Below are positions 54,290-63,177 of a stretch of DNA of 64,000 nt, piece after piece. Under the pieces are notes generated by a model, which saw only the letters and a list, made by a program, of their open reading frames with translations, searched no databases and was not told the origin of the DNA. This DNA comes from Onthovicinus sp900555545 (GTDB taxonomy: Bacteria > Bacillota > Clostridia > Oscillospirales > Acutalibacteraceae): contig CASFPX010000005.1 of assembly GCA_949296915.1 (NCBI GenBank), positions 1-64,000 on the forward strand, written 5' to 3'. Position numbers and translations under genes: made by a program. Each line of letters starts with the position of its first letter. Positions within the stretch are counted from its first letter, which is position 1.

Positions 54290-55658
54290 CAATTTTATCC
54301 CACATCTCCTTAATTCGGTCCATAATCAGGCGGGTGGCGCCGCGCAGTTCGCTCGCCTTTTTCCCGTCCGTCAGTCCGAGCTCCTCATTGCGGATCACGG
54401 GGCCAAACTCCACAATCACGTGCGTGCGGAACGCCCGCACCGGTTTACCCCCGGAATAGATGGCCACCGGAACAACATCGGCTCCCGTCATCGCCGCAAT
54501 CAACGCAATCCCGGATTTTCCCTTGCCGGGTTTATAATCCTTGGAACGCGTCCCCTCAGGAAAGATGCCCAGTACCTTATCGCGCCGGAGCAACTCGAGC
54601 GCATATTCAAAGGCTCGCCTGTCGCTTGAGCCGCGGCTGACCGGGAACGCATTGAGCCCGGTGACGACGGCCTTGACAAACCAGTTGCGGAAGATTTCCT
54701 CCTTGGCCATGGCGTGGATCACACGGACCATTGCCGAGCCCACGAACACGGGATCCCAGCCGCTGATATGATTCGCGGCGATGATCAGCTTGCCATTTTT
54801 GGGTACATTCTGCTTGCCGATATAGGTGATGCGGTACAGCAGTTTACAGGTCAGCCAGGTAAACGGCATGGCGATGATATAAAAGGCACGCGTCGTGTAC
54901 TTTTTAAAATTATACTTCACCTTTTCCTGCGGCTGCTTCTCCGCCTTTGTCCCTTCCGCCCTTGTAGCAAATTCTTTGGATGCCGGTTTTGCAAGCCGTT
55001 CGCGAATCACGGACTCCACCAGCGCTACGGACGTATCAAAATCCTTCCCGGTGGTATCCACCAGCACGGCATCCGCCGCCTGCTTGAGCGGCGCAGCGGC
55101 ACGGTGAGAGTCGTTATAATCCCGCTGCTTCTGGTCGGCCAGCACTTCTTCAAAAGTGACCTGTTCCCCACGGGCCGCCAGCTCCTGATAGCGGCGCCGC
55201 GCCCGCTCCTCCGCTGAAGCAGTGAGGAAAATTTTCACATCAGCATTCGGAAGCACCACTGTCGCGATGTCGCGCCCATCCATAATGCAGTTGTTTTTGG
55301 AGGCAATATCGCGCTGCAGATCCAGCAAAAATGCCCGGACAGCCGGAATCGCCGAAACAACGGACGCGGCCATGGAGACCTCCGGCGTGCGGATCAAACC
55401 GGATACATCCTCCCCGTTGAGCAGAACGCGCTGCTCCCCCTCACGGAAGGCGAGCTCCACCCGAAGGCCTGAGAGCATTCCGGCGACAGCCTCCGAATCC
55501 TTTGTATCCACCTGCTCCCGAAGGGAATAGAGGGCGATCGTGCGGTAAAGCGCTCCGGTATCGATATAGATATAACCCTCCTTTTGCGCCACGGCGCGGG
55601 CGATGGTGCTCTTTCCCGCCCCGGATGGGCCGTCGATTGCAACATTGATGATATTCAT
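54270..55658 (-). CDS. cmk: Fusion of cytidylate kinase (Cmk) and 1-acylglycerol-3-phosphate acyltransferase (PlsC)
   Basis: A 462-residue protein. Residues 1-~220 are Cmk: AIDGPSGAGKSTIARAVA (P loop), YIDTGALYRTIAL, IMDGRDIATVVLPNAD and ERARRRYQEL. A basic linker leads to a PlsC acyltransferase (~250-462) with a hydrophobic stretch, NHISGWDPVFV (HX4D), FPVSRGSSDRRAFEYA and FPEGTRSKD. It joins CMP phosphorylation to phosphatidic-acid synthesis, both needed for CDP-diacylglycerol. The start has AGGAGGAAAATAC; it overlaps the flavoprotein gene by 4 bp. Confidence 0.95.
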   Translation of the reverse strand: MNIINVAIDGPSGAGKSTIARAVAQKEGYIYIDTGALYRTIALYSLREQVDTKDSEAVAGMLSGLRVELAFREGEQRVLLNGEDVSGLIRTPEVSMAASVVSAIPAVRAFLLDLQRDIASKNNCIMDGRDIATVVLPNADVKIFLTASAEERARRRYQELAARGEQVTFEEVLADQKQRDYNDSHRAAAPLKQAADAVLVDTTGKDFDTSVALVESVIRERLAKPASKEFATRAEGTKAEKQPQEKVKYNFKKYTTRAFYIIAMPFTWLTCKLLYRITYIGKQNVPKNGKLIIAANHISGWDPVFVGSAMVRVIHAMAKEEIFRNWFVKAVVTGLNAFPVSRGSSDRRAFEYALELLRRDKVLGIFPEGTRSKDYKPGKGKSGIALIAAMTGADVVPVAIYSGGKPVRAFRTHVIVEFGPVIRNEELGLTDGKKASELRGATRLIMDRIKEMWDKIDENHAR

Positions 55659-56914
55659 GTATTTTCCTCCTGTGTGGCGGCACTCAGGCCCGCCAGCTTT
55701 CCTGTGGCAAATGCGATCTGTAGATTATATCCGCCCGTATAGGCATCCACATCGATGACCTCCCCGGCAAAATAGAGGCCCGGCAGCAGTTTAGACTGCA
55801 TGGTCTTGGGATCAATCTCTTTTGTAGGTACACCACCTGCGGTGACGATAGCCTCTTCAATCGGTCGGAACCCCGTTACGGTCAGCGTCAAATCCTTGAG
55901 CAGCATCCCGAGTGCACGGCGCTCCTCGCGGGTTACGGCATTGACTTTGCGGGACGCAGGAATCCCAGAGAGGCGGACAATCACTGGGACGAGCTTTTTT
56001 GGCAGCAGTAAATCAAGCGCATTGATAAAATTCCGATTTTTGCTTCCCTCAAAATCGCGCAGGATCCGCCTGTCAAGCTGCTCGGGATCGAGAGCCGGCT
56101 TGAGATCGATGTGAATCCGGTAACGGCCCGGCTCCATCTGGCGCATATGGCTGCTGGCGCTGAGAATCATCGGCCCCGACACGCCAAAGTGCGTAAAAAG
56201 CATCTCACCAAAGTCCGTGTAAATCGCTTTCCGCTTTTGCGTATCCTCCACCTTCAGTGCGCTATTGCGCAGGGAAAGGCCCTGCAAATCGGAGCACCAG
56301 CCCTCGTGGACGTTCAACGCGGAGAGGGATGGGCGCGTGGGCACAATCGTATGGCAGGCCTCCTGGGCGAGGGCATATCCATCCCCCGTCGAACCGGTAC
56401 GTGGATAGGACAGCCCGCCGGTAGCAACAATCACCGCGTCCGCACGGTACAGCTGCCCCGTCTCCGTAACAGCGCCGGAAACCCGACCGTTCTCCACGCG
56501 CAAATGAACTGCGCGGCCCTGGACAATCTGTACGCCGCCCTCCCGGGCAAAGCGCTCCAATGCATCTGCAATATCGTAGGACTTATCCGACTGCGGGAAT
56601 ACGCGCCCGCCTCGCTCCGTTTTCAACGGGACACCCGCACTCTCAAAAAAGGCGATGGTATCCGCCGGCATAAAGGCGGAAAAAGCGCTGTACAAAAATC
56701 GTCCATTGGCCGGAACAGCCTCCACCAGCGTGCGGATGTCGTTACAGTCATTTGTCACATTACAGCGGCCTTTCCCTGTGATCAGGATCTTGCGTGCCGG
56801 CCGTGCGTTGCGCTCCAGCAGGGTGACCCCTGCACCGGCGCGGGCCGCAAAACCAGCCGCCATCAGCCCGGCCGCTCCTCCTCCTATCACCAGGATCTGT
56901 CTGCTATTCGTCAT
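55655..56914 (-). CDS. BaiN/HI0933-family flavoprotein (NAD(P)/FAD-dependent oxidoreductase)
   Basis: A 419-residue HI0933/YhiN-like flavoprotein: ILVIGGGAAGLMAAGFAARAG (FAD-binding GxGxxG), ERNARPARKILITGKGRCNVTN, VIVATGGLSYPRTGSTGDGY, GGVPTKEIDPKTMQSKL and GLYFAGEVIDVDAYTGGYNLQIAFATG. BaiN-named relatives were proposed to act in bile-acid reduction, but the family is broad and a core role is likely given its neighbours. It overlaps the RpiR-type gene by 11 bp and the cmk-plsC gene by 4 bp; GAGGAGA precedes the ATG. Confidence 0.93.
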   Translation of the reverse strand: MTNSRQILVIGGGAAGLMAAGFAARAGAGVTLLERNARPARKILITGKGRCNVTNDCNDIRTLVEAVPANGRFLYSAFSAFMPADTIAFFESAGVPLKTERGGRVFPQSDKSYDIADALERFAREGGVQIVQGRAVHLRVENGRVSGAVTETGQLYRADAVIVATGGLSYPRTGSTGDGYALAQEACHTIVPTRPSLSALNVHEGWCSDLQGLSLRNSALKVEDTQKRKAIYTDFGEMLFTHFGVSGPMILSASSHMRQMEPGRYRIHIDLKPALDPEQLDRRILRDFEGSKNRNFINALDLLLPKKLVPVIVRLSGIPASRKVNAVTREERRALGMLLKDLTLTVTGFRPIEEAIVTAGGVPTKEIDPKTMQSKLLPGLYFAGEVIDVDAYTGGYNLQIAFATGKLAGLSAATQEENT

Positions 56915-57794
56915 CCGGCTGTGTCTCCTCTATTTTATCATAGACCTCATAGGCGTCCCATATTCCCTCAAGCCGGTCAAAGCTCTCGGCAATCTCGCGC
57001 CTACGGCTCATCGTGACCGCTACGATCAGCGCATTCACCAAGCTAAGCGGCGCCACCAGGGAATCCACCACGGAGGCCATATCACTCTTGGCTACGAGCA
57101 GATGGTTGGCAAAACCGGCGATCGGGGAGTCGTCGCTATCCGTGATGGAAATGATCGCGGCCCCACGGTCATGCGCAAAGCGCAGGGCATTGATCGTCTG
57201 ATTGGAATACCGCGGGAAGCTGATCGCGATACACACATCCTTCTCGTTGATGCGGAAAATCTGCTCAAAAATCTCGCTTGCCGAGGAGGTCTGGATCACA
57301 ACCACGTTGTCATAGACAAGATTAAAATAAAAAGCCAGAAAGCTCGCCAGTGCGGCCGACGAGCGCAGGCCCATGATGTAGATCCGCTCCGCCCGGTTGA
57401 TCGCATCGACAGCCGCATAAAAATCCTTACGGCTGGTCTGCTCCAGCGTTGACCGGATCATCTCAATGTCGCTGTTGAGTTCTTTCTCAATGACATCCTC
57501 ATCCCCCATGCGGTCACACGTAACCTCGATCCGCTGGAGAGAGGTCAGTTTACTGCGCACCATATCGCGCAGCGATTTTTGCAGTTCGGGATACCCCTCA
57601 TATCCAAGTACCGTAGCAAAACGCACCACGGTTGATTCGCTCACACCTGCAGTCGCCCCAAGCCGGGAAGCCGTCATAAAAGCGGCCCGGTCATAGCGGG
57701 ATAGAATAAAATCCGCAATTTTGCGGTGCCCCTTGGACATTTTGGGATAGAGCTTTTCAATTTTAGTCAGGACACTCTGTCCCACATCAAACAC
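56904..57794 (-). CDS. MurR/RpiR-family transcriptional regulator (HTH-SIS)
   Basis: A 296-residue regulator with an N-terminal HTH_6 domain (ILSRYDRAAFMTASRLGATAGVSESTVVRFATVLGYEGYPEL) and a C-terminal SIS domain (AINRAERIYIMGLRSSAALASFLAFYF, DVCIAISFPRYSNQTINALRFA). Such proteins sense phosphosugars. It starts at GTG 57794 and heads the four-gene flavoprotein/cmk-plsC/ispH-S1 series, so it may regulate the set or be coupled only by position. Confidence 0.92.
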   Translation of the reverse strand: MFDVGQSVLTKIEKLYPKMSKGHRKIADFILSRYDRAAFMTASRLGATAGVSESTVVRFATVLGYEGYPELQKSLRDMVRSKLTSLQRIEVTCDRMGDEDVIEKELNSDIEMIRSTLEQTSRKDFYAAVDAINRAERIYIMGLRSSAALASFLAFYFNLVYDNVVVIQTSSASEIFEQIFRINEKDVCIAISFPRYSNQTINALRFAHDRGAAIISITDSDDSPIAGFANHLLVAKSDMASVVDSLVAPLSLVNALIVAVTMSRRREIAESFDRLEGIWDAYEVYDKIEETQPDDE

Positions 57795-57921
57795 CCCCCT
57801 GTGGCAAACAATGCAAGCCCTTGCACATACTTGGTTAATATTTTAATCTTTTCCCGCTAAAAAATCAAGGATTATGCATTTTTCATTCTTAAAGAATTCA
57901 TTTTGATAGAGCCAATCAGCA

Positions 57922-57955
57922 GATTAAAAATCCTCCCCTCGCAGGGGAGGATTTT
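57922..57955 (-). terminator. Terminator after the metallophosphoesterase gene
   Basis: AAAATCCTCCCCT (57927-57939) and AGGGGAGGATTTT (57943-57955) make a 13-bp stem with a CGC loop; the minus strand continues TTTTTAATC. Confidence 0.9.
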
Positions 57956-57962
57956 AGTACCA

Positions 57963-59060
57963 CTATTGCAGAACAACCTGCTCATAGCTGACCGCATAGC
58001 CCGTATCTCTGTTCCCGATCGTGACGACCATGCCGCCCGTATGCTCTGCACCATTCCACGGCTTGGGCGAAGGGCCGGTTTTCAGGCCGTACACCATGTC
58101 GATCCCCTCATAGGTAATCGCCGCATCGTTCTCGTGATCGTGGCCGCAGAACATGTATTTGGTGGAGCCGAGCTCTTTGCACTTGTCAAAAAATCCCGAG
58201 TTGACCGGTGCGCAGCTGGGCAGGTAAGCGCACTTGCCATAACCGTACTCCTCGGGAATCGTATAGCTCCCCGTCGCCTCATCATAGATCCCATACTGTT
58301 CCACAGCCTCCGCAAACTCCGGCTGGGCGAAGTGGGTAAATACCATAGACGGGACTACCCGCCCTACCGCCTGCTCAATGCCGCGCACGTTCCACTCGTA
58401 CCACGCGATTTGTTCATAACCCATGTAGATCTCTTCCTTGGAACCGTCATCATACTCGATATAACGGCCATTGTCCATCATAAACAGGGTCTGAACCGGC
58501 TCCCCGTTCTCCGTGATATTGATTGCATAATTGCCGCACCCATAGAGATTCGACGGCCCTTTCTGGAACAGACAGTTCGCCGCCGCCTCCAATTGATCCC
58601 CCTGCCAGTTGAGAGAATTGGTCGGAACCTCGTTATCATGATTGCCAAAAACCGCCGTCCACGGAATGCCGAAGGAATCCATCACGTCAATAAAATCCTT
58701 CAATAGGAATCCCGCCGTCACCCCGGAGACATTGTCCCCCAGTGTCGCGATCAAATCCGGCTGTGTCCGTTCCACCAGCTCGCGCACTTGATCGAGGGCC
58801 CGGTTGTTATCGCCCACCAGCGTCCACAATTGCGTATCCGCAATCAACAGGATTTTAAAGGGCTGATTTGGATCCTTCTCCACCGTCTGAATGGCCCCCA
58901 GATCGAAATCCTGATCCGCGCTCCAGATCTGGACATGCTTTTTCCCCATACGCGGGAAAAACAGGACGCCCACTACCACAATCACAGCAGCCAGCAGTGC
59001 GGCAGTAACGCCGATTATGATTTGCCTGGTCTTTTTGCTGGTTTTTGTACTTTTACTCAT
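57963..59060 (-). CDS. Membrane-anchored calcineurin-like metallophosphoesterase
   Basis: A 365-residue protein with a basic N-terminus and one membrane segment (IIIGVTAALLAAVIVVVGVLFF), so the catalytic domain is outside. Metal motifs are LIADTQLWT (D), ATLGDNVSGV (GDN), VFGNHDNEVP (GNHDN), VFTHFAQPEF and CGHDHENDA (GHxH). It may hydrolyse extracellular phosphodiesters or phosphomonoesters. Two DNase I-fold phosphodiesterase-type proteins lie nearby (59269 and 61609). It has its own divergent promoter. Confidence 0.9.
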   Translation of the reverse strand: MSKSTKTSKKTRQIIIGVTAALLAAVIVVVGVLFFPRMGKKHVQIWSADQDFDLGAIQTVEKDPNQPFKILLIADTQLWTLVGDNNRALDQVRELVERTQPDLIATLGDNVSGVTAGFLLKDFIDVMDSFGIPWTAVFGNHDNEVPTNSLNWQGDQLEAAANCLFQKGPSNLYGCGNYAINITENGEPVQTLFMMDNGRYIEYDDGSKEEIYMGYEQIAWYEWNVRGIEQAVGRVVPSMVFTHFAQPEFAEAVEQYGIYDEATGSYTIPEEYGYGKCAYLPSCAPVNSGFFDKCKELGSTKYMFCGHDHENDAAITYEGIDMVYGLKTGPSPKPWNGAEHTGGMVVTIGNRDTGYAVSYEQVVLQ

Positions 59061-59078
59061 TTAAAACTTCCCTTTTTC

Positions 59079-59106
59079 ATATTACGGTAGTACCCGCCAC
59101 ATGCAA
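59079..59106 (-). promoter_or_regulatory. Promoter of the metallophosphoesterase gene
   Basis: TTGCAT (59101-59106), a 16-bp spacer and TAATAT (59079-59084) on the minus strand, divergent from the next gene's promoter. Confidence 0.6.
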
Positions 59107-59138
59107 CAGTTTATCATAATGATATATAAAATTCCAGA

Positions 59139-59167
59139 TTGAAAACTAATTTTTACCGTATTATACA
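59139..59167 (+). promoter_or_regulatory. Promoter of the exported EEP-family gene
   Basis: TTGAAA (59139-59144), a 17-bp spacer and TATACA (59162-59167) on the plus strand, about 100 bp before the start codon. Confidence 0.6.
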
Positions 59168-59268
59168 AATATTTCCATACATTTTCTCATTTAGGAAATC
59201 TGGATATTTCCAGGGGACTATGATACAATCTATAGCGCAGAAATCATCCAAACAAAGAGGGCTGAAAA

Positions 59269-60213
59269 ATGAATACAAATAAGGTGAAAAGAATTATTGG
59301 GATCTCAGCAGCCGCAATTATTGCCGCTGCGATTGTAACCGTTCCCACCGTATTCGCCGTACGCGGCAGCATCAGCGGGGAGCCGGTAACACAGGAATTT
59401 ACAGACGGATTGGCACAGCAGGATGCAGCGCTGGCCGGGGATGCCACCACGAGGATCATGTCCTCCAACCTGCTGGTGCACTATGCCAGTTGGGGCGGAG
59501 AGCCCGTAAAGCCGCGGGCCAAAATGTATGTATCCGTGATTGAAAAATATAAACCGGACGTGGTAGGGCTTCAGGAAATTTGCGGTTCCTGGTTTGCTTG
59601 CCTGTATCACAATCTGCCGGATGGATACAAATTTATTGATCCACTGACCACCGGACTGTTCGTCCATATGACAAGCATGATCTATAACGCCAATACGCTC
59701 AACCTGCTGGAGAGTGATCAGATCGTCTATTCCAAAGGGGATAATCCCCGCCTGCGCCGGGTGGTCTGGGCGCTGTTTGAACGCAAGGACAACGGACAAA
59801 AATTCATTGTCACCTCCACGCATCTGGACCTGATCCGTGAGAATCAGGAGCAGGAGGAGCTCGATGTCATGACCGCGCAGGCTGATGAACTGATCGCATT
59901 GGTAAACGATCTTGGCAGCAAGTACAATTGCCCCGTCTTCTCGACTGGCGACTTTAACGCCAAGGAAGACGGCCGCCAAAACGGTACCTACGACGCGCCA
60001 GAGATCTATACCAAACTGTCCGGCGCGCTGACCGATACCAAGACAATCGCCGAACAGAAAAAAGCAGGCGCCGATTACAGCATTGATGAGCCGACGTACG
60101 ATCACATCTTCCTGCACGGTGAGGCCGCCATCCGTCAGTTCCAGATCCTGTCTCAACCGTATCTCACCCCCATGTCCGATCACTACTCCATTTTTATCGA
60201 TGTATCGCTGTGA
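59269..60213 (+). CDS. Exported endonuclease/exonuclease/phosphatase-family protein
   Basis: A 314-residue protein with an N-terminal signal or anchor (IIGISAAAIIAAAIVTVPTVFA) and an EEP (DNase I-like) fold: RIMSSNLLVHYAS, VVGLQEICGSW (catalytic Glu), FIVTSTHLDL (His), FSTGDFNAKED (Asp/Asn) and the C-terminal MSDHYSIFIDV (Asp-His). Substrate is open: nucleic acid, phospholipid or inositol phosphate esters are all known for this fold. The ribosome site is GAGGGCTG, weak. A bidirectional terminator follows. Confidence 0.9.
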   Translation: MNTNKVKRIIGISAAAIIAAAIVTVPTVFAVRGSISGEPVTQEFTDGLAQQDAALAGDATTRIMSSNLLVHYASWGGEPVKPRAKMYVSVIEKYKPDVVGLQEICGSWFACLYHNLPDGYKFIDPLTTGLFVHMTSMIYNANTLNLLESDQIVYSKGDNPRLRRVVWALFERKDNGQKFIVTSTHLDLIRENQEQEELDVMTAQADELIALVNDLGSKYNCPVFSTGDFNAKEDGRQNGTYDAPEIYTKLSGALTDTKTIAEQKKAGADYSIDEPTYDHIFLHGEAAIRQFQILSQPYLTPMSDHYSIFIDVSL

Positions 60214-60274
60214 TTGAAGCAGGCCGCCACAATTTCACCACTTCGCTTGACCAGGGTTTCTTGTGATTTAAAAT

Positions 60275-60307
60275 GCCAGCCTGTACCGTTGCTTGGTACA
60301 GGCTGGC
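60275..60307. terminator. Bidirectional terminator between convergent genes
   Basis: GCCAGCCTGTACC (60275-60287) and GGTACAGGCTGGC (60295-60307) form a perfect 13-bp stem with a 7-base loop. AT-rich runs flank both sides, between the plus-strand EEP gene and the minus-strand signal-peptidase-like gene. Confidence 0.9.
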
Positions 60308-60313
60308 TGAATT

Positions 60314-61519
60314 TTATTCCTCTTGAGTTGATTGTGCAATGGGTTTGGCAACAGGCTCTTCCTCGTCTTTGCCGGAGATGGAGATGCGGCGCGGCTTCCC
60401 CTCCCGGTTTAAAATATCAAAGCGCGTAGTCTTCTCCTCCGTCTTGAGCAACAGCTGTGCTTCGTCATCCCGCATACGTACGCGGATACGCATGGGAGCC
60501 CCCTTTGGATCGACATCAAGGTTCAGGGTGTCATCCTCGTAGACTATATTGATCCCATTAACGGTAAACTCGCTCGTCTCATCCACCCCGAGTGTCAGGG
60601 AGAGCTTTTTGTCCATGGGATCCGGCGGCACAGACTCCTGCTGCGGTAAAGTTTCCTGTACCACATCCGAATGCGTATCCGATTCGGCTCGATCTTCCGA
60701 CGCCATCTCCGTGGTGTCCGATTCCGGATTGGAGAGCGGTTGCTCCTGAACCTCCTGTTCCGGCGATGGATCCGGATCAGAAATGACCGGAGTAAAGGTA
60801 AAAGTTCCCGCCGCCGCTTGCTGAGGCCGATAGGCATATTGGGGTGAGAAGCTCCCCCCTTGATAAGTCGTCTGCTCCCCTTCCGAAGAATCCCGGATCG
60901 ATGAAAGGGCCTCCTCTTCGCGTAGCGGAGAGACCTCCGCATCGTCCCCGTCCTGGACTTTTGCACGGATTTGGCGCTTGGCGCGGCGAATGCTGCTGAT
61001 AATCTCCAGTAGAATGAGCAGCAACAGCGGGGCCCCAATACAGCAGAACGTACCCACTGTAGTATCCAAAAAGTCGAGAAGACTGCCCGCATAGGGCAGG
61101 TAACGGTGAACCGTACCATAGATGTAGCCAGCCGCAACAGCCTCATCCTCACTGCCACCCTGAACCGTATAATAGGGAACACCGAGCACCTCCCGGCTGG
61201 AGCTTACACGGGCAATCTGCGGGAAAGCATTTGAACCGTGGTAAACAATGATATCGCCGGCCTGGATCTGATCCACCGGTGTGCCATCGATCAAAACGGC
61301 ATCCCCCTCAGAGAGCGCCGGCTCCAAGCTCGATGTATGTACGGGAGCAATCAAATAGCCAAAAACACGGATTGGCGATCCTCCCGTATCCATAGCCTGA
61401 CCGGATATGGAGAGATAGAGAAACAGTGCCGCTATTAAAAGGAGCAGCGGATAGACGATAAATTTCCAAATTCTTCTCCTGGATTCGACCTGTGCTGATA
61501 TGGGAATCCCACCTTTCAC
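60314..61519 (-). CDS. Signal-peptidase-like (S26B type) membrane protein, apparently lacking the catalytic His
   Basis: A 401-residue protein starting at GTG 61519. One membrane helix (IVYPLLLLIAALFLYLS), then an S26-type peptidase core: HTSSLEPALSEGDAVLI aligns with the serine motif S-M-E-P of SipW-type enzymes (Ser64), followed by IQAGDIIVYHGS. Where SipW enzymes have the general base in a T-H-R-(I/V) motif, this protein reads PQIARVSSS, with Ala103. A second helix (GAPLLLLILLEIISSI) leads to a ~240-residue Asp/Glu/Ser/Pro-rich, probably disordered tail ending in a small beta region. Either inactive or catalysing by another residue; role unknown. Confidence 0.75.
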   Translation of the reverse strand: MKGGIPISAQVESRRRIWKFIVYPLLLLIAALFLYLSISGQAMDTGGSPIRVFGYLIAPVHTSSLEPALSEGDAVLIDGTPVDQIQAGDIIVYHGSNAFPQIARVSSSREVLGVPYYTVQGGSEDEAVAAGYIYGTVHRYLPYAGSLLDFLDTTVGTFCCIGAPLLLLILLEIISSIRRAKRQIRAKVQDGDDAEVSPLREEEALSSIRDSSEGEQTTYQGGSFSPQYAYRPQQAAAGTFTFTPVISDPDPSPEQEVQEQPLSNPESDTTEMASEDRAESDTHSDVVQETLPQQESVPPDPMDKKLSLTLGVDETSEFTVNGINIVYEDDTLNLDVDPKGAPMRIRVRMRDDEAQLLLKTEEKTTRFDILNREGKPRRISISGKDEEEPVAKPIAQSTQEE

Positions 61520-61608
61520 TCCGCCGGTTTATAAAAAACCGCTAAAAACTGTCAATAAAAGAATATACTATCCGCCCTGAAAAGTCAACTAAGACAGGCC
61601 ACATGCGC

Positions 61609-62415
61609 TCACAGCTGAATTTCAGCTACAAGCGGACGGTGATCCGAGGCAGAGGTATCCGCCATTTTACCGGACAGGAGTGTAAGCCCGTCCGAGATAA
61701 AAATGTTATCCAGGCAGCGAAAACCATCCTCCCCATCGCCGACATAGGTCTCAAAATGTGTTGAATCGCTATTGACGCAGTCAACACCGGTCAAATAGGA
61801 GAACTCTTCCATCCCAGCGACGTTAAAATCCCCTGTCAAAATGAAGGGAAGTTGTTCGCCGGAGAGTGTCTCATTGAGAAAATCCCATTGCTGCTTGCGC
61901 TGATCCGTATCCTCAAAGCTCAAATGGGTATTGTAAATCCTGATCTGTTTGCCATCCACGTTGATCGTAGCGGCGGCAAGTACACGATCCTCATCTTCCC
62001 GACGCGTCTCCAGCGGAACCATCGTGCATGACTCAAGCGGATAGACGCTCATAATCCCGAGGCCATAGGTGCCGCCCTGCAAATGAATTGCAGGATAAAA
62101 TTCGTAGTTCATCCCTACGGCGGCAGCGAGCTCCCGGAGCACATCGCGGTTTCCGGAGCGATCCACGTTCTTATCAATCTCCTGCACGCATACAACCGCC
62201 GGATGCTGTTCCCTGATATCGGAGGCAATCGCGTCGATCTGTTCCCCCACATCGCAATTTTTCACATTATAAGTCATCACCGTAATGGTTTTCGTTCCCG
62301 CGGCAGCCGTCACACTGTTTTCTCCACTGGGTTCAAGCGGTTCAGAGGCACAAGCGGAAAGCATCAACACGGAAAGCGCGCCGGCCATCAGCGCAACTCC
62401 TGTTCTCGTCTTCAT
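61609..62415 (-). CDS. EEP-family lipoprotein
   Basis: A 268-residue lipoprotein (MKTRTGVALMAGALSVL, lipobox LSAC) with a DNase I-like fold: TITVMTYNVKNCD, AVVCVQEIDKNVDRSG (catalytic Glu), IYNTHLSFED, FILTGDFNVAGME, FRCLDNIFIS and SDHRPLVAEIQL. Probably a surface phosphodiesterase or phosphatase; sequence is clearly different from the EEP protein at 59269, so this is not a local duplication. AAAGGGAGAA precedes the ATG. Confidence 0.9.
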   Translation of the reverse strand: MKTRTGVALMAGALSVLMLSACASEPLEPSGENSVTAAAGTKTITVMTYNVKNCDVGEQIDAIASDIREQHPAVVCVQEIDKNVDRSGNRDVLRELAAAVGMNYEFYPAIHLQGGTYGLGIMSVYPLESCTMVPLETRREDEDRVLAAATINVDGKQIRIYNTHLSFEDTDQRKQQWDFLNETLSGEQLPFILTGDFNVAGMEEFSYLTGVDCVNSDSTHFETYVGDGEDGFRCLDNIFISDGLTLLSGKMADTSASDHRPLVAEIQL

Positions 62416-62544
62416 TGGTCCATTCTCCCTTTCTCATTTTTGAGGCACAGTTTATGCCCCCCTTGTATGCTATTGCCAAATCCTGATTTTGTCAAGCGGT
62501 TGATGGAAATTTTATTAAAAAGCAATTGAAAAAAGTCAGAGTAA

Positions 62545-62581
62545 AATAAAAAACCTTGTTCTAAATTGAAGAACAAGGTTT

Positions 62582-62582
<1 letters not shown>
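62545..62582 (-). terminator. Terminator after tRNA-Cys
   Basis: AAACCTTGTTCT and AGAACAAGGTTT form a 12-bp stem with a 7-base loop; on the minus strand it is followed by TTTTATTT. Confidence 0.85.
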
Positions 62583-62655
<73 letters not shown>

Positions 62656-62704
62656 ATACCAATACTATACTATATGTAACCGCACTGAAAAAATGCGATA
62701 TCTG

Positions 62705-62741
62705 TTAAAAAAGGACGCCAAAATATCAAATTTTAGCGTCC
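62705..62741 (-). terminator. Hairpin between tRNA-Gly and tRNA-Cys
   Basis: GGACGCCAAAAT (62713-62724) and ATTTTAGCGTCC (62730-62741) pair in 11 of 12 positions, followed on the minus strand by TTTTTTAAC. It looks like an intrinsic terminator ending the Val-Asp-Phe-Gly transcript. Confidence 0.75.
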
Positions 62742-62742
62742 G

Positions 62743-62818
62743 TGGAGCGGATGACGAGGCTCGAACTCGCTACCTCCACCTTGGCAAGGTGGCGCTCTAC
62801 CAGATGAGCTACATCCGC
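62743..62818 (-). tRNA. tRNA-Gly (anticodon GCC)
   Basis: 76 nt, acceptor GCGGATG/CATCCGC, anticodon loop TTGCCAA, encoded CCA. Confidence 0.97.
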
Positions 62819-62822
62819 AAAC

Positions 62823-62898
<76 letters not shown>

Positions 62899-62903
62899 AT
62901 AAG

Positions 62904-62980
62904 TGGCGACCCGGAACGGGATCGAACCGTCGACCTCTAGCGTGACAGGCTAGCGTTCTAACCAGCTGAACTACCGGGCC
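62904..62980 (-). tRNA. tRNA-Asp (anticodon GTC)
   Basis: 77 nt, acceptor GGCCCGG/CCGGGTC with one G-U pair, anticodon loop CTGTCAC, encoded CCA. Confidence 0.97.
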
Positions 62981-62987
62981 ACTTATG

Positions 62988-63063
62988 TGGTGGGAACAAC
63001 AGGGCTCGAACCTGTGACCCCCTGCTTGTAAGGCAGGTGCTCTCCCAGCTGAGCTATGCTCCC
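62988..63063 (-). tRNA. tRNA-Val (anticodon TAC)
   Basis: 76 nt, acceptor GGGAGCA/TGTTCCC, anticodon loop CTTACAA, encoded CCA. First tRNA of the cluster. Confidence 0.97.
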
Positions 63064-63106
63064 GTGCGCCGTGTGCGCTCTTTCATACGCAGCAGCGACG
63101 CTATAT

Positions 63107-63135
63107 AATATACTACAAACGGAAGCCGTTGTCAA
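63107..63135 (-). promoter_or_regulatory. Promoter of the tRNA cluster
   Basis: TTGACA (63130-63135), a 17-bp spacer and TATATT (63107-63112) on the minus strand, 43 bp upstream of tRNA-Val; near consensus as expected for stable RNA genes. Confidence 0.85.
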
Positions 63136-63177
63136 TACCTATTTTAATTTTTTTGAATTTTCTGCCACCGAATACTG

